From contig NW_019775747.1 of NCBI RefSeq assembly GCF_001039355.2, positions 1-64,000 of the forward strand: DNA of 64,000 nucleotides, given 5' to 3'. A program made the translations under genes and the position numbers. The stretch is from Lingula anatina (lineage: Eukaryota > Brachiopoda > Lingulata > Lingulida > Lingulidae). Numbering within the stretch: position 1 is the stretch's first letter; the number at the start of each line of letters is the position of its first letter. Of this stretch, positions 50,401 through 62,226 are shown piece after piece. Under the pieces are notes generated by a model. That model saw nothing but the letters and a program-made list of their open reading frames with translations, made no database searches and was not told where the DNA came from.

Positions 50401-53400
50401 AAGTCAACTTACTGTTTTCTTTAATCTGGCAACTGGACTCATATTCATACCCGCTATAAAAATATGAAATTATCTATTTATTGCATGATTTAACAGAACA
50501 ATTAGTTGAATGTGATATAGATTATTTTTCCTCCTTTCATCATTTACTCTAGAACAATAGCATAAACATGCACAACTTGCAAAAGCTCTGAAATTAAATA
50601 TTTTAACTGGTGTTTGGTAACTTCTTTCATTAACATTAAATCCAGTATGTATAAAAAACTTTTAATAGTCAATGTTTGAAACAAAATATAAGAAATGAGA
50701 TAATAATTTCAGTGGTCATATCTTACCAATGATAGCCATTAGAGAATTGAAGTTCCCAATGTTGAAGCACTCCTTAGCAACATCAACAAAGTATTCTATT
50801 GTGCGTACTCTGTGCTTCTTTTTTAAATGCTGCAAACACAGAAAGTGTGATGTGAGCATCAATGTAAAATTTATTAATTTTGTTACATAACCTTTTTGTC
50901 ATAAAGTTTTATTATTTTCAATTTTTTTTGTCCATATTTTACCTTATAACACTGAACTTTGCAAATGGTGTATAAAACAGAAGTGTGGGCAACAAAATCT
51001 CATCAGACAAATTTCTTACCATGCAAATTTCTGTGGCCACTAAGTAGCTTAATCTGTTAAACCACTGCACATATGCTTCTAAATTGCTGGTTTTCTTCAT
51101 GTCATCGTATGAGGTCTGAAATAAAGTTTGACCATCTTTTAAAAGTGAGTTTTATGCATGTCATATAGTTCATAAATTTGCAAGTTTAAGGATTTTTCAG
51201 AATAACAAAATTCCATGCACCATTCTTTTTTTTTTTTTTTGTAATGAACAATCATTAAAAATATTTGATGACAATATCACTCTTCAGGTACTCTCTCTCC
51301 TTAATTTTTCAAATATTTAATTATTTATTTGGAAAGGGGCAAATATTTACATAAAACACATTTTTAATTCACCCAACTTTTTATTGGTTGAAATATGTTT
51401 ACTCTACCTGTAATTCATTTTCCTTGGCAAATGCCTGTACAAATTCTTCAGGCCCTATGTTTGTGAGCCTTTCCTAAAATTTAATTAAAGCACATATATA
51501 ACTATGAAGCAAATTTTAAAGAAACCATTAAATAAACTATTGAAACAACTACCACATTTTCAGATAGATTATGCATTTTATGTTCACTGATGTAACAAAT
51601 CTGCTTTGATATTTGGTATTAAACAACAAAGAAAATTGACATTTAACTTGCTAAATCACAAAAAAGGATAACAAAATAATTATATCTTAGCACTGTGTGC
51701 AAGAAAAAGTGGTTATGTAACTACACTGCACTTACCAGCTCTATGTGTGTAAGTTGCTGAGCCAAATCTAGTGGACTTGGGCACATTTGGACGATATCAG
51801 TCTAAAGTAGAATAGAAAAATATGTAAATATTAAAATATATAAAATGTCCATTCTGCCACACATAAATAATTGACTTAGGAAATAAACACAATTATTTGA
51901 TAATAAATAATACACTAAATCAAATATAAAAAGTAAAACATTTTGTGAAACAAGCAAAGTCCTTATAGCATTCCTGCTGACATGTTTTTTATATCTGAAC
52001 TTAACCCACTACAATAAAGACAGGCCAAGAAAAACCCATCAATACTAATCATTAAAAAAATACAACAATTAATTAGTATCTGGTGCCAATGTCCTATAGA
52101 ACAAAAAGAAACAACTGTTAGCAAATCAATACCTCAAAATACACCCCAGGCCTATAAAACTGTGTTTGCAGTACGTAAGTAAACACTGCTGGTGCCTTGT
52201 TGGCATTAGCAATAAAACATGGAAAACATTTTGGAAAGCTAATCAATGATGTGTTAATAACACAGGGACCTCCCATGCTAATAGGGGTTACCACGTAATT
52301 CTAGAAGCTAAGTAAATGAATCTCTTACCGTTGGCACAATGTGTTTTAGTCTCTGAGTGGCCTCTGCATTGATCTTTTGAAGTGCTTCTTCATATTTCTG
52401 TAAACTAGACAACTAGAAGAAAAGGAAACAATTCTTAAGCCTTCATCTTATATACTTATGGTCAGAACAAATGAGATTTTTAAAACCATTGCCAAAGTTT
52501 AAATACATTTTTTTAGATTTCAGACATGATCATCATTAAAAAGCAACATGGTATTTAAAATAGTATGTTATCAACCTTTTCAAGGCATGAGAAAGTGCGA
52601 CTTTACCAGCCAACTTCCTCTACTCTTAAAAAAAACAAGTTGTCTAACAATGAATGAGTCTTTTAAAAAATCTGCAACCTCTTTAATAATGAAACTTCAG
52701 CATTAAACTCACCTTTGTAATTAGGTCATGCATGATCATGCCAACTTCTTTCCTTAACTCAGGATATATCGTCACTATCTTCTGTGTGATTTCCTTCAAC
52801 TGTTTCATCATACGCTCATCCCTGAAGTCATATGGAAGCATTTCTGTCCACTCCCTGAAAACAAATTGAGAGGCATGAAGTTAGCACATCTGAAGGGATA
52901 GAATCTGGGCCTTTTTTCTAAATTGCATTTGTACTGCTTCTTTACTTAAAGTAATCTTCACCTTTTTCCAGAGGGAAGGTTTTGGAACTCTAACTGCTGA
53001 TGCCAATGATAGCAGATCTGGTATAACAAAATTTACTGCTTCTTAACATGGTATAACTGTAACAAATACATGTATAAACTGAAACCTGTATAACATATTT
53101 TGCCTGCATCTTGTACTTAAAGGGTCCATTAAAAGAAACTTCAATTAATGAAGAGTTTCATTTGATGACTCCCAATGCCAGCTAATAGTAACTTCATGAA
53201 CATTGCCCCCTGTTTAGTATATTTTTCAGAAATAATGTGATCCAAATATATACAAATGACAGATATACCCACATTCAGACTTATAAATGATGAAAAATAT
53301 TTTTGATTTTTTTTTTTTTTTTTTTTTTTTGTCTTTTAAAAAAGAGGGTGGGATGATCAAATTTGGCCAGAAACCTTTTAAGATGATCATTAACACTTCC

Positions 53401-56400
53401 ACAATTTTCAAATTACGCACTGTTGCACGACTGTTTCAATCCATACCAAAAGTGAAATGGGAGATCAATCTCTCTCATTAAATATAGATAAATCCTAGTA
53501 TCAAGATAACAAAATCAATACAATGCCAGTTTATCATTTTGTACTGTTTTTGTTGTCATTGCTTAACAACGTAAAGATTCCTAATCTGATCAATGCTGTT
53601 AGGCTTACTCCTGCAAAGATAACATAAATCATTTCAAAATACACATTTGTCACTAATAAACAAAACTTACCCTAATAACTGAATGATATTTGGACCAAAT
53701 TTCCCTAATTTTTCCTGAAAAAAAAGATGAAATCTGATGACTACTTTCCAGAGACAGAATCTATTCATTAAGTCTAGAAATCAAAACCACCCACATTCAA
53801 TGATTTTTAGTTTGTGTTCACATCCTTTTTTTAACTGTACAGAAATGGTACCTTATACTTTCAGGCATCAATTTTTGTTCTCAAATTTATTTCTATCTAA
53901 ATTGTTTCCTGTAACTTTTTAAAGGACTAAACATTATTTACTTGAGGTAACAATAGGAATATGAGACATAGCCTTCAGCTACTTGCTCCTCCTTTCAAAA
54001 AACTCTGTGACCCATTAAAAGGAGTGTTTATTTACAATGACCATTGTTCTGTGAATTGTTAACACCCCTGACAGTTTACCTTGTTGACCTTTTCTCCATC
54101 TTCTAAGTGCTGTTGTGACTTGCAAAGCTGGAATATAGTTAATGACAAATAAAATTATTTTAAAAGTTGACATGGACATATTTGCTCCTAACAACATGGC
54201 CTTACCCAAATGACTATGTTTTAACACAACCTTAAAAGATGTAAAACTTTCATGGAATAATTAATAGTAAGCATCAACAGCTAAACACACAATGCATCAC
54301 CTAAATGAGAGAAATAAAATTATCTGAGGTAAAAGAAAACATTGCTCATACATGCCATACCACACAGACAAAACTGCAATAAGAACTTGCAGAAAGAAAG
54401 AGTAGATCCTCTGAGGAAAAAACAAAAAATAATTTCCTATGGGGTAAATGGCAAGACTGTAATTCAAAATCCATAAGCATATACATTCCAGTTAATAGAC
54501 TGAGGGTTAATGGACCTACCCTATCATTTTGACATGATACTAGAATCTCACAAAACATCAGTCTACCACATCGATCAAAAAAGTGTATTCTCACCTTGCA
54601 GACTTCTTTTAGCAACTCATGAGGCCTTGCATACAACCGAGAACTCAAAAGGAATGCAAAAGTGTATGTCCTCTGAAAATTTCAAAAACAATCATTTCAA
54701 AAAGGCTTTTTAATTTAAAAAAAGAAGACAATGTATAAGGCATAAAGCCTGCTTCACTAATGCAGACAAGTAAAGTTTTGCATTAAACATGATTGCAATT
54801 ATCCTTATTTATTAAATAAGACTGTGGGGAACTGAACTTGTCATCAATGAGTGGTTTAGTTATTTCAGATGATTAGAAAGAAAAGAGCTATCATTTTATG
54901 TGGAGTCCTACTTGCTATTACGATAAACTATCAATCTCACTTAAATAATCACACAATACAATTTTTCATATGAAAAAAAAATACATTTGGATGACTCATG
55001 TGCAAAAACAATATCATTGGCCATGACTACAAAAAGAGATTTTCCAAGCAAATCTTAGAAGAAATCATCTGTAATTTAATAAAAGTGCATTACTCACATC
55101 TGGATAGTATTCTGCTGTGGGTACAAGATGGCGAATCAAGGCGTCAAGCGATCCTGCCAGGAGGTTCCCGTCTTGGAAGATCAGTGCCTGATTAGCAAAA
55201 ATAAACACCCAATTAGCATCATCAGAGACACAAGTTTATCAATTAACTGAGTCAACCTAGTTTTTATTGAAATCAGATGTGGCTGCTGCTCCCGTGTAAG
55301 CCAGAAACAACCCGCCACCTCTGGAGTTTTCAAACAGTTCCACGCCTGTACCTTTATAATTAGAAAATTGTCTAAAAGATGTTGAGGCCAAATGTGAGTA
55401 CTTGGCCCTGCATTCACTTAAAAACAATTCGTTTCACTGGTGTTTCCTATATTTGAATCCTCTTCTCTCTCGGCAGGTTAGGATTTTGATTCAGTCCAAT
55501 TTTCACTATGACAAAATTATAGGATGTAGCATTGATTACATAGTTCAGGAGATATTCTTGGAATTTATATCATAAAATAAACACAAACAAACACACAATT
55601 AATGATACCAATAACACAGTACGTCGCACACAAAAAAATATAACCAAAATTTAATAATGCATGGACTGAATAACAACAGCTGAAATAAATAGAATAACGA
55701 CAAACAATACCTTTTCGAGCCACATCTGGGACTGACCATTGCACAAGTCCGTAATCAGCATGACAGGTAATTGAAATGAAACTAGGAACACAACAACAAC
55801 AGCAGCACACCACAAAAACTAGCTGCCCACTGACAGCAACTGATCCAAAAAATTCACAAACAACCTTGCGATGAAAAACAGGATTCTGTCTGAAAGCACT
55901 TACAGTTGAAGCTACATACGGCCAGCTTGTTGGCTTCCGCAACTGAAACCATGAGAAATACGGAAACCAGTGAACCCACACATGCTCAGGAAACAGGCTA
56001 AAAACAGGGTCATGAAAACTGTGGTAAAAGTGCTACTAATAATATCATGCCTTAAAACTCCTACGTTTCTAGAATACCACAACATCCATACAAAGACATT
56101 ACTCTCTTATGAATAACTGGAAATCAAAATAGTGGACATATGTCATCTTAAAATTTTCTGGACTTTTTATAACACTCTGACATTTTTTTTTCATTTTGTT
56201 TAGATGCAGAGGAAGTCATCTGGAGGAGCAGCATAAATAACCATTCAATTTTTAATGTTTTGGTTTTGAAATGTGAAACCTGTTTTTTGCAAAACAGCCA
56301 TTAGTGGCTTCTTTTTCTTAGTACTCCTCTTTAAAACTGAACTGAGTATACATTCTATTTTTGCAACCAGGATCTGTTCAGGCTCCATTTCAATCATAAT

Positions 56401-59400
56401 GGACAGAATATTTTGACTACTTGTACAATATATTAGATTTATTACTCATCTTCACTTCACATCACGCCCACATAAGATCATTGCACAATGCAGTGGGCCT
56501 GTGACCTAATACTACATTTCCTACTGAACATAACTGGGCAGCAGTTTGCTTTCATCTCTGGTAACATCTATCTGTCTGTCAGTCAAGTATGTCTATGCCT
56601 GTCTATCATTACTGTCTCTCTCTCTGCTTGCCTGTCTAGTCTGTCTGTCTGTCTGCCCTTATCAGAAACTGAAAACCTGAGAAACTTTTTTGTCTGGGAT
56701 TTAAAAAAATGATTATAATTTTTTTAAAAATAAATTAAATGGTGGAATTTTATTCTATTCTAGAAAAGATTTAAAAAAACATCTTTATGTTTATTTATCT
56801 TGGTATTAATGTGACATTTTCAGACGAAAAGAGTGCACGAGAAAGGAAAAAATTCTCAGGATTGTCTACGTTAATCAAAATGGACATCATCCCCTTATGA
56901 ACTCTTTTTCAACAACTGGGCAAAAAAGATAACCACCAACTGAGTTCAAGAAAAAAGAGAAGATAATGTCATTTTTTCCAAACAAATCTTTAAAAAAAAG
57001 AGATTTCCTCTCTGAAATTTGATCTCATCAGAAATTGTGCAGGGTCATTCATTTCCTTGGCAAATTCCCACCATGGATGCCTCCTCCTGTGGTTCTCTAT
57101 CTACCTCACATCTCTCCACATTACGGCAATGGGAGACCACAGCATAAACATAGTCAATGGCTTGGTTAAGACAATGAATGGCACAGGCAGGGTGGTGGTG
57201 ATATCAATTACACTGACTCCACTATTAGTACTACTACAAATGGGAATCACACAGACAGAAGAGTATCGCTGTCAAGAAATGGGTTGTTTTCTCCCATTAT
57301 CTTCTATCTTGTGTTTCAAACTTTTGACTTGGGTTACTTTTCCAACCAAAACTCCCCATTATCCCAGTATTCTCACTTCCATATTAGATCAATTTACTGT
57401 GCACACCCAGACATTATTTTTCAAAATAAATTTCTTTCATAGTATCTTTTGTCACCATTATTCTCTTGATCACAATCTTAATGCGTCATTCTTCTTCCAG
57501 TAATATTTCCATCATACTTCCTTAAACGAATTGTTTTTCATAACATCCTTCATATTTCAAAGCAGTAATCCTACTATTTATATCATCTTTCTAAATTCCC
57601 TTAGAATATTTATTCTTTTCTGAGGGTCTTCAGTGCATTTCTATGTCAAAGCAGAAGATAAAGTGACCAAAGAGCTTAGTACAGGGAGATTAACATTCCA
57701 GGACATCATGGAGGCATGCAACAATCCTTTACAGAAAAATAATCATCACAGCACTGGCCACCATCAATGGCCAGTAAAGAATAAATTTCATTGTCTTCTG
57801 CTAGACATATCAAGGTCACATGATTGAAAATAGATACAGGAGGCCAGGGATGGAGAATTAACTGAGGGATGATCAAGTATCCCTCTCAGACAACAGACAG
57901 CCACTCTCTCCTTGCAAAACAGATCAGTGGCCTAATGATGACCAACAAGAATCCAGCCCAAAATAGAGGATGGTAATTGCATTTCCTTTCTCAAAAACCT
58001 CTTTGTAAACATGTCAAGTTGTCACAATGCCAGCCTCAATATAGGAAAGAGTTTGCGATGCCACTACAGGATTTTGTTTTGAAAAATTTTGTCCTCTTTC
58101 CCACAACATTTCCTGACATGGTACACGACTCTTACATCATTGTGTAATACACTGTCTAGTTATATTTATAAGCAGATTTAAGAATGTACCGCATATGAAC
58201 TACATGTGCTCAAAATCTGAGACTGCTCTAACAGCAAGTCGAAATGGCAGTATTGTAAATGTGCACAAGGTGAAAATTTGCTTACAGTGATCCTGCTTTG
58301 CAGCATATCATAACAGCAGCATTGACAGTACAGACAGCAGCATTGTTGATGTACAGTAGGGACATAATTAACTTCTAATGTATTTGCACAACAAAAAGTA
58401 GTCATCTTTGCACCTGTGCATATGAATCTTATCATGTGCTACAGGCAATTCTAGTACACAGCAACACTCTTGGAAGCATCATAATGTTCCCTCAATCACT
58501 TAAAGCAAAACACACCATATCAACTGTGCCTGGATAATGACTGTATCTCGGTGTAAAAACACTACATTTAATAACTATATTGTATTTCTGTAATTCCCAC
58601 ATCAATCAAACATACTCAGCCAAGCTTAATTATATGAACCAGGAGTAGTTAAAGGCAACTTCAATTTCTTTTGATATTCCCAAATGATTAGGATCAATCA
58701 ATTGAAAAATAACAATAACATATCTTTACTTATTGCGTTCACAATTATCATTACCATTAAAAACTTGACAACAAAATATCCAGAGCAATAAATTGCTTAT
58801 ATTCATTAGCCATGACCAGAATACAAAAGATATCCATCATGAGAAATAAATATAACATACAGACTTAGCACTTAAAGCATTTGTGTCAACTGCCAGTAAG
58901 AAAATCAAAAATGTATCAAAAGAAATTCTTACTGTATGTTTTATCTCATCTGCCTACTTACATCATTTTCATCTACAGTGAGTCCATCATATCCATCCCC
59001 AGATGAGCGGAACATGTGGCACAGACTCATCATCTGGGGACCAATACTCTGAAAATAAATGAGGAAGATTGTATTATATTAAATGACATCACCAAGTAAA
59101 AATCAGCAAGAGAAAAAAACTGTCAATGTGTACACAAATCCACATGCATGCTGTATCTCTGTGCACACCCACACACACACACACACACATACACACACAC
59201 ACCTTGTAAATCTCAGGTACCTATGATACTTTAAAAAAACCATGCATCCTGAAAGATATAAATAATCCTTACTAGTATATAAATTTTTTTAACTAAAAAA
59301 AAAACCACAACAAAATAGTATTTTATCTCTGTCCATATGACAGTCATACTTTTAGGAAGTTCTTCATGCTAGATGTCCAGCTCTCGAAGTGTCCAGTCTT

Positions 59401-62226
59401 GCCATGTAAGTCATTCAGACCAAATGGTCAAGTCACACTGACCAGTAAGTAGTCCTACCAAAATTTTGTGACAATCTTGCATCAGCTCGGCACCGAACTT
59501 CCTCAAAAGGGTGCAGGTACAATGCTAATGATGTCCAAGATGACATCAAAGTACTTTTGCAATATTTTCTACGATACAGGGTATAGGTGATTATGACAGT
59601 CTCTGGGCTATTAATTATGCATAATATATATCTTGTTGAATGACAGGTGCCTTTGGTGCAAAAAAGGGCTGTGCTACAACTTATTCAATTTTTCTCAAAA
59701 ATGAAACACTTCAATCACTAACTGGAATCATTAAAATGCAACATCCATACTTTACTTTACAATGTATTCAACCTTTTTAAAAACCTCAAAATTTTGATAC
59801 ACTTTTTCTTCTTGCGTCATAGAATTATGGCAGGACATTATTAATTTATGACATGACAGGAAGTGTACTTCATGGGATAGAACATGCCACTGTGCACTGG
59901 ATGAAAGTGAAGCATCTTTCACTGAAAGGTTCTGATCAGGCTGTCTCAGCAGGAATGTAGGGATTTGTGGTTTTACTCAATCTGGACCCAATTCCTGCCA
60001 AAACTACACAAACCACTGTCTAACTGGATTTAACCTCTCAAAACCCAACTCTCAAGAGAAAAATAGAATTAAAGCATATGCTTCAAATTTTAGGTTTGTT
60101 GTGGTTTCACTGAAAGCACATCATAATCTTTTTAAGTCTCTGAACTGCCCAACTGCTAAAATTATGCATACAAAAGGCATATAATTGTAATTATGACCTC
60201 TAATTATATTAGGGGATTCTTGATTACATATTAATAACATGCAATGCATGCCAAGTGCAACTTCATTCTACATGGGACAAAACAGTTCCCAGATTAGAAC
60301 CAGCATTCAGATTTTGCCTAGGGTTTCTAATGATGTAGAATAACTCTGGACTTAAGTAATGTTTAGGCAAATACTATATCATGTTTAGACAACATTTTGT
60401 GACACTGGAAGCCCTAACAGCTTTGAAACATGTTATCAAGATTGATTTTTAGTTTTTTTTGCTAGTGTACATGGTGCTTTATCAATAAGAATTATTGTTC
60501 AGCAACAGTGGTTTTACATTTGTTCATCATACAAATAAAACAGACACATAGCATAATGTTATCTAGAACTAACCCAAAAGGTGCCAGTATCTTTCTAGGA
60601 AATTGGCCAAGGTTAGTGTTACAAATCCACTTTCCTTTCACCCATAAATGTCAATCACCTAAGACGTGTATAAAAGGAAGACCTTCATCTAACAACATAT
60701 TAACATAACGAAGCTTCTAGCTACAACATTGTACTTCATCAATTGATGTACAACAGCATATATTAGAAAGAGCACTGTGGCAGCTAACCTGAACACCAAC
60801 CAATTAGACACTAAGTGTATGTAAACAAATTTGCATTTTTGTGTCAGGTTTGGGTGAATAACACATATTTACATTTACATAAAAATAAAACATGAAAATA
60901 AATATAACAATCCTTGACACATTTTTGGTTAAACAATGCAAATAATGTGGGTTAGTCATATTCTAAATAAATCAGGATAAGGAAAAAGAATATTCCCTAA
61001 ATCACAGTGGTATCCCCTAATGGTCCTCTGTTTAGAAATAATCAAAGTCTGCCCCAGCCCTAGTATTTACGTCAATGCCATCCATATTGAAACATTATTC
61101 TTGGAAATGTACATTATAGAATAACAAGATGAGTGCATTGCCTTCATGGTTGTAAAAATCACCTGTAGAACTCGACCTTTTGGATTCACCCTACATATAC
61201 GAAACCACCCCGTTTTCAGCCCTGTATCCCTTTCCTGATACAACCAAGTATAATATACTGAATATAGACATTACCTCATTGGTTACAAAAGCATTTTTTT
61301 CAAATTGGAAAACATCCTTATTTTGAAAACATTCCATGCAACCTGACCTTTCAAGCTTCACCCTATGAAGTGGAAACCACTGTGTTTATAATAACCAAGT
61401 ACCCCGATCTCCTTCCCCCCACCCACACACACCACACATCAATACACTGAGCCAAGGAATGGCAGGTATTTCATACATGGAGTCCATCACTACTCACCGT
61501 TGAAAAATCTATCTATATCTTGTCCAGAAATTTGTATCAATGAATTACTAACCACACTGGAATTCCAAACACAACAGCCCAGCTGAGTTCTATTTTTTTC
61601 CAAGAGTCTGTAGGTCTTTTCACTGACAATAATAAAAGACAGTCTGGGGACCATAACCCTTCAATACTGGTAAATAGTCTTCCCTGCTGTAAATAACCAT
61701 GGGAAATCACGCTGCCACTGACTTCTTAGCTCTGATCAACTGTCATCATATTCTATCCATATTGGTCACCACCCTAGAAATAGCCCTGGTCAATCAATGG
61801 TTCTCCTCCAGGGAATAAATTACTCATTGATTGATCACAGAGTACTGGAAATCCTGAATCACAATAGTTTCCTCATATCGAAGTTGAATTTTAATGTACT
61901 ACACTGCCCATTACTGAGTAAAATAAACAGGGGTTAGCAGTGAATAATTCTAAGAAAAACAATGGACATCAGAAACTATGATAGGGTTTAATCAGAAGTA
62001 CTAGTAGAAAAACAGTAGACATCAGAAACTATGGCAGGATTTAATCAGAAGTACTAGTAGAAAAACAGTAGACATCAGAAACTATGATAGGGTTTAATCA
62101 GAAGTACTAGTAGAAAAACAGTTGACATCAGAAACTATGACAGGATTTAATCAGGAGTACTAGACATACCAGTCCTGCTCCATTCTGGTCACCCTGTTTT
62201 GCCAGTGGCTTGGCTTTACTCAGCAT
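38071..62226 (-). CDS. RASGEF1: RASGEF1 orthologue, Ras-family guanine nucleotide exchange factor (482 aa)
   Basis: Complete gene of 21 coding exons, 1449 nt including stop. Every intron phase agrees and the length is close to vertebrate RASGEF1A/B/C (human RASGEF1B is 473 aa). The product loads GTP on a Ras-like GTPase; vertebrate RASGEF1A and B act on Rap2. Residues 1-48 are a variable N-terminus. About 49-182 form the REM (RasGEF_N) module, with GNLLAGSLDALIRHLVP and LPYDFRDERMM. About 205-452 form the CDC25 catalytic domain, with LAQQLTHIEL, NLEAYVQWFNRLSYLVATEI, the SCR3-type FNIGNFNSLMAII and VARLKKTWSKV, IPFFSLLVKDIYFLNEG, and WKQVECPFER. Conservation is strongest in the catalytic helices. 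The segment LWRCEGAVEE (about 367-376) differs from vertebrates. Exons 19 and 20 occur twice in the assembly. The terminal exon is the least certain part. Confidence 0.93.
38681..38744. repeat. (GT)n(GA)n microsatellite
   Basis: Six GT then about 26 GA units. The copy B counterpart at 41849-41898 is shorter and interrupted. Confidence 0.96.
39364..39436 (-). CDS. RASGEF1: RASGEF1 exon 20, duplicate copy A
   Basis: Same 73 nt as 42518-42590. It is the copy closest to the terminal exon and lies on the same continuous sequence as it. Confidence 0.85.
40182..40248 (-). CDS. RASGEF1: RASGEF1 exon 19, duplicate copy A
   Basis: Same 67 nt as 43343-43409. Splicing exon 20 copy B to this exon shifts the frame and reaches a stop within about ten codons, so the two exon pairs cannot be used in series. 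Confidence 0.85.
40685..40685. other. Single-N join at the end of copy A
   Basis: Identity between copies A and B stops one or two bases before this N. LINE sequence follows it. Confidence 0.8.
40686..41311 (-). mobile_element. CR1/L2-like LINE reverse transcriptase fragment
   Basis: The minus strand encodes the start of a non-LTR reverse transcriptase. SCSLDPIPTTLL and FKEGIFPDSF lie in one frame, then IKPLLKKNN and HYRPVSNLSFLSKVVERVM lie in another, with a one-base frameshift at about 40941-40943. The catalytic YxDD part and the 3' end are missing because the sequence stops at the N. The upper boundary abuts copy B at 41311. It lies in the last intron of RASGEF1. Confidence 0.88.
41849..41898. 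repeat. (GT)n(GA)n microsatellite
   Basis: Counterpart of 38681-38744, with a GGG interruption. Confidence 0.95.
42518..42590 (-). CDS. RASGEF1: RASGEF1 coding exon 20, copy B (residues 453-477)
   Basis: LASFECEPPENSYEKERYKN. Phase-2 donor (GTGAGT). Reading into the intron would give a stop at once, so unspliced transcripts would end one Lys later. Confidence 0.88.
43343..43409 (-). CDS. RASGEF1: RASGEF1 coding exon 19, copy B (residues 431-453)
   Basis: CPFERQSHVLNYVLTNPVFS. Nearest to exon 18. Phase-1 donor. Duplicate at 40182-40248. Confidence 0.93.
43499..43835. mobile_element. 337-bp TTAA-flanked MITE, second copy
   Basis: Same family and the same length as 10216-10552, with perfect ends AGGGATAATAACTCTTCG and its inverse, flanked by TTAA (43495-43498 and 43836-43839). 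The empty site is in copy A at 40334-40337. It lies in intron 18 of RASGEF1, about 90 bp upstream of the exon 19 acceptor. Confidence 0.92.
44985..45041 (-). CDS. RASGEF1: RASGEF1 coding exon 18 (residues 412-430)
   Basis: KFWQLAKQITEFITWKQVE. Phase 0 at both ends. Confidence 0.95.
45448..45484. repeat. (AT)n followed by a T-run
   Basis: About eleven AT units then about 14 T, in intron 17 of RASGEF1. Confidence 0.93.
47411..47436. repeat. (GT)n microsatellite
   Basis: About 13 GT units in RASGEF1 intron 17, followed by a degenerate TGCATGC/CACACA stretch to about 47490. Confidence 0.94.
47580..47607 (-). CDS. RASGEF1: RASGEF1 coding exon 17 (residues 402-411)
   Basis: 28-nt micro-exon completing Arg, then LPNGHINFE. 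Too short for any open-frame search but flanked by CAG and GTAGGT. Confidence 0.93.
48121..48188 (-). CDS. RASGEF1: RASGEF1 coding exon 16 (residues 380-402)
   Basis: IVIPFFSLLVKDIYFLNEG, the catalytic helical hairpin region. Phase-2 donor. Confidence 0.96.
49496..49591 (-). CDS. RASGEF1: RASGEF1 coding exon 15 (residues 348-379)
   Basis: HQMDPSNNFSSYRSTLKAAL, then a segment unlike vertebrates (LWRCEGAVEE). Donor GTGGGT. Confidence 0.94.
50064..50102 (-). CDS. RASGEF1: RASGEF1 coding exon 14 (residues 335-347)
   Basis: WSKVNTQKFEILE, continuing the KKTW motif. 39 nt. Confidence 0.94.
50413..50453 (-). CDS. RASGEF1: RASGEF1 coding exon 13 (residues 321-334)
   Basis: Completes Ala, then GMNMSPVARLKKT. 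41 nt. Confidence 0.95.
50727..50829 (-). CDS. RASGEF1: RASGEF1 coding exon 12 (residues 287-321)
   Basis: KKKHRVRTIEYFVDVAKECF followed by NIGNFNSLMAII, the structurally conserved region before the catalytic hairpin. Phase-1 donor. Confidence 0.97.
51020..51115 (-). CDS. RASGEF1: RASGEF1 coding exon 11 (residues 255-286)
   Basis: NLEAYVQWFNRLSYLVATEI, a catalytic-domain helix. Confidence 0.96.
51408..51473 (-). CDS. RASGEF1: RASGEF1 coding exon 10 (residues 233-254)
   Basis: ERLTNIGPEEFVQAFAKEN. The I-G-P-E-E-F-V-Q-A-F core is identical to vertebrate RASGEF1. Confidence 0.95.
51736..51801 (-). CDS. RASGEF1: RASGEF1 coding exon 9 (residues 211-232)
   Basis: DLAQQLTHIEL, the first conserved helix of the CDC25 domain. 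Confidence 0.95.
52329..52412 (-). CDS. RASGEF1: RASGEF1 coding exon 8 (residues 183-210)
   Basis: Linker between REM and catalytic domain (LQKYEEALQKI). Confidence 0.92.
52713..52854 (-). CDS. RASGEF1: RASGEF1 coding exon 7 (residues 135-182)
   Basis: EWTEMLPYDFRDERMM, then charged helix. End of the REM module. Confidence 0.96.
53671..53714 (-). CDS. RASGEF1: RASGEF1 coding exon 6 (residues 121-135)
   Basis: Phase-2 donor. The split Gly codon is completed by exon 7. KFGPNIIQLL fits the vertebrate REM helix. Confidence 0.92.
54080..54127 (-). CDS. RASGEF1: RASGEF1 coding exon 5 (residues 105-120)
   Basis: LCKSQQHLEDGEKVNK, the short charged linker of the REM module. 48 nt. Confidence 0.88.
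54595..54672 (-). CDS. RASGEF1: RASGEF1 coding exon 4 (residues 79-104)
   Basis: REM helix: RTYTFAFLLSSRLYARPHEL. Confidence 0.95.
55098..55187 (-). CDS. RASGEF1: RASGEF1 coding exon 3 (residues 49-78)
   Basis: Start of the REM module (GNLLAGSLDALIRHLVPTAE). Donor GTGAGT. The match to vertebrate RASGEF1 is near-exact in the LAGSL and LIRHLVP segments. Confidence 0.95.
55188..58961 (-). other. RASGEF1 intron 2 (3.8 kb)
   Basis: No supported gene inside. Frames of 138 codons (minus, 55565-55981) and 148 codons (plus, 57057-57503) have no recognisable domain and no splice context. Confidence 0.75.
58962..59048 (-). CDS. RASGEF1: RASGEF1 coding exon 2 (residues 20-48)
   Basis: Phase 0 on both sides. 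Includes FRSSGDGYDGLTVDEND, leading directly into the conserved REM start. Confidence 0.8.
59166..59202. repeat. (CA)n microsatellite
   Basis: CA repeat with a CC and a TA interruption, in RASGEF1 intron 1. Confidence 0.94.
61954..62163. repeat. 53-bp tandem repeat, four copies, abutting the exon 1 donor
   Basis: Units begin at 61954, 62007, 62060 and 62113 with GAAAAACA and contain GACATCAGAAACTATG and AATCAGAAGTACTAG. Units 1 and 3 share GATAGGGTTT while 2 and 4 share CAGGATTT, hinting at duplication of a two-unit block. The last unit ends one base before the GTATGT donor of RASGEF1 exon 1 (minus strand). Confidence 0.95.
62170..62226 (-). CDS. RASGEF1: RASGEF1 coding exon 1 (residues 1-19)
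   Basis: Starts MLSKAKPLAK. Donor GTATGT at 62164-62169. The phase-0 join to exon 2 keeps one open frame. The N-terminus is poorly conserved in this family, so this exon rests on its ATG, donor and phase. A TATATAAAA lies only 15 nt upstream of the ATG, too close to serve as the TATA box for this start. Confidence 0.65.

Larger units (their letters stand above)
59049..62169 (-). other. RASGEF1 intron 1 (3.1 kb)
   Basis: Holds a CA microsatellite and a 53-bp tandem repeat next to the donor. No gene seen inside. Confidence 0.75.

Noticed and set aside
55565-55981. 138-codon minus-strand open frame with Cys-rich stretches
   Set aside because: It is intronic, and the Cys run comes from a GCA/ACA-rich tract. 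There is no continuity with the RASGEF1 exons on either side.
57057-57503. 148-codon plus-strand open frame
   Set aside because: It lies in RASGEF1 intron 2, opposite to the gene, with no domain, no splice context and composition expected of AT-rich DNA.
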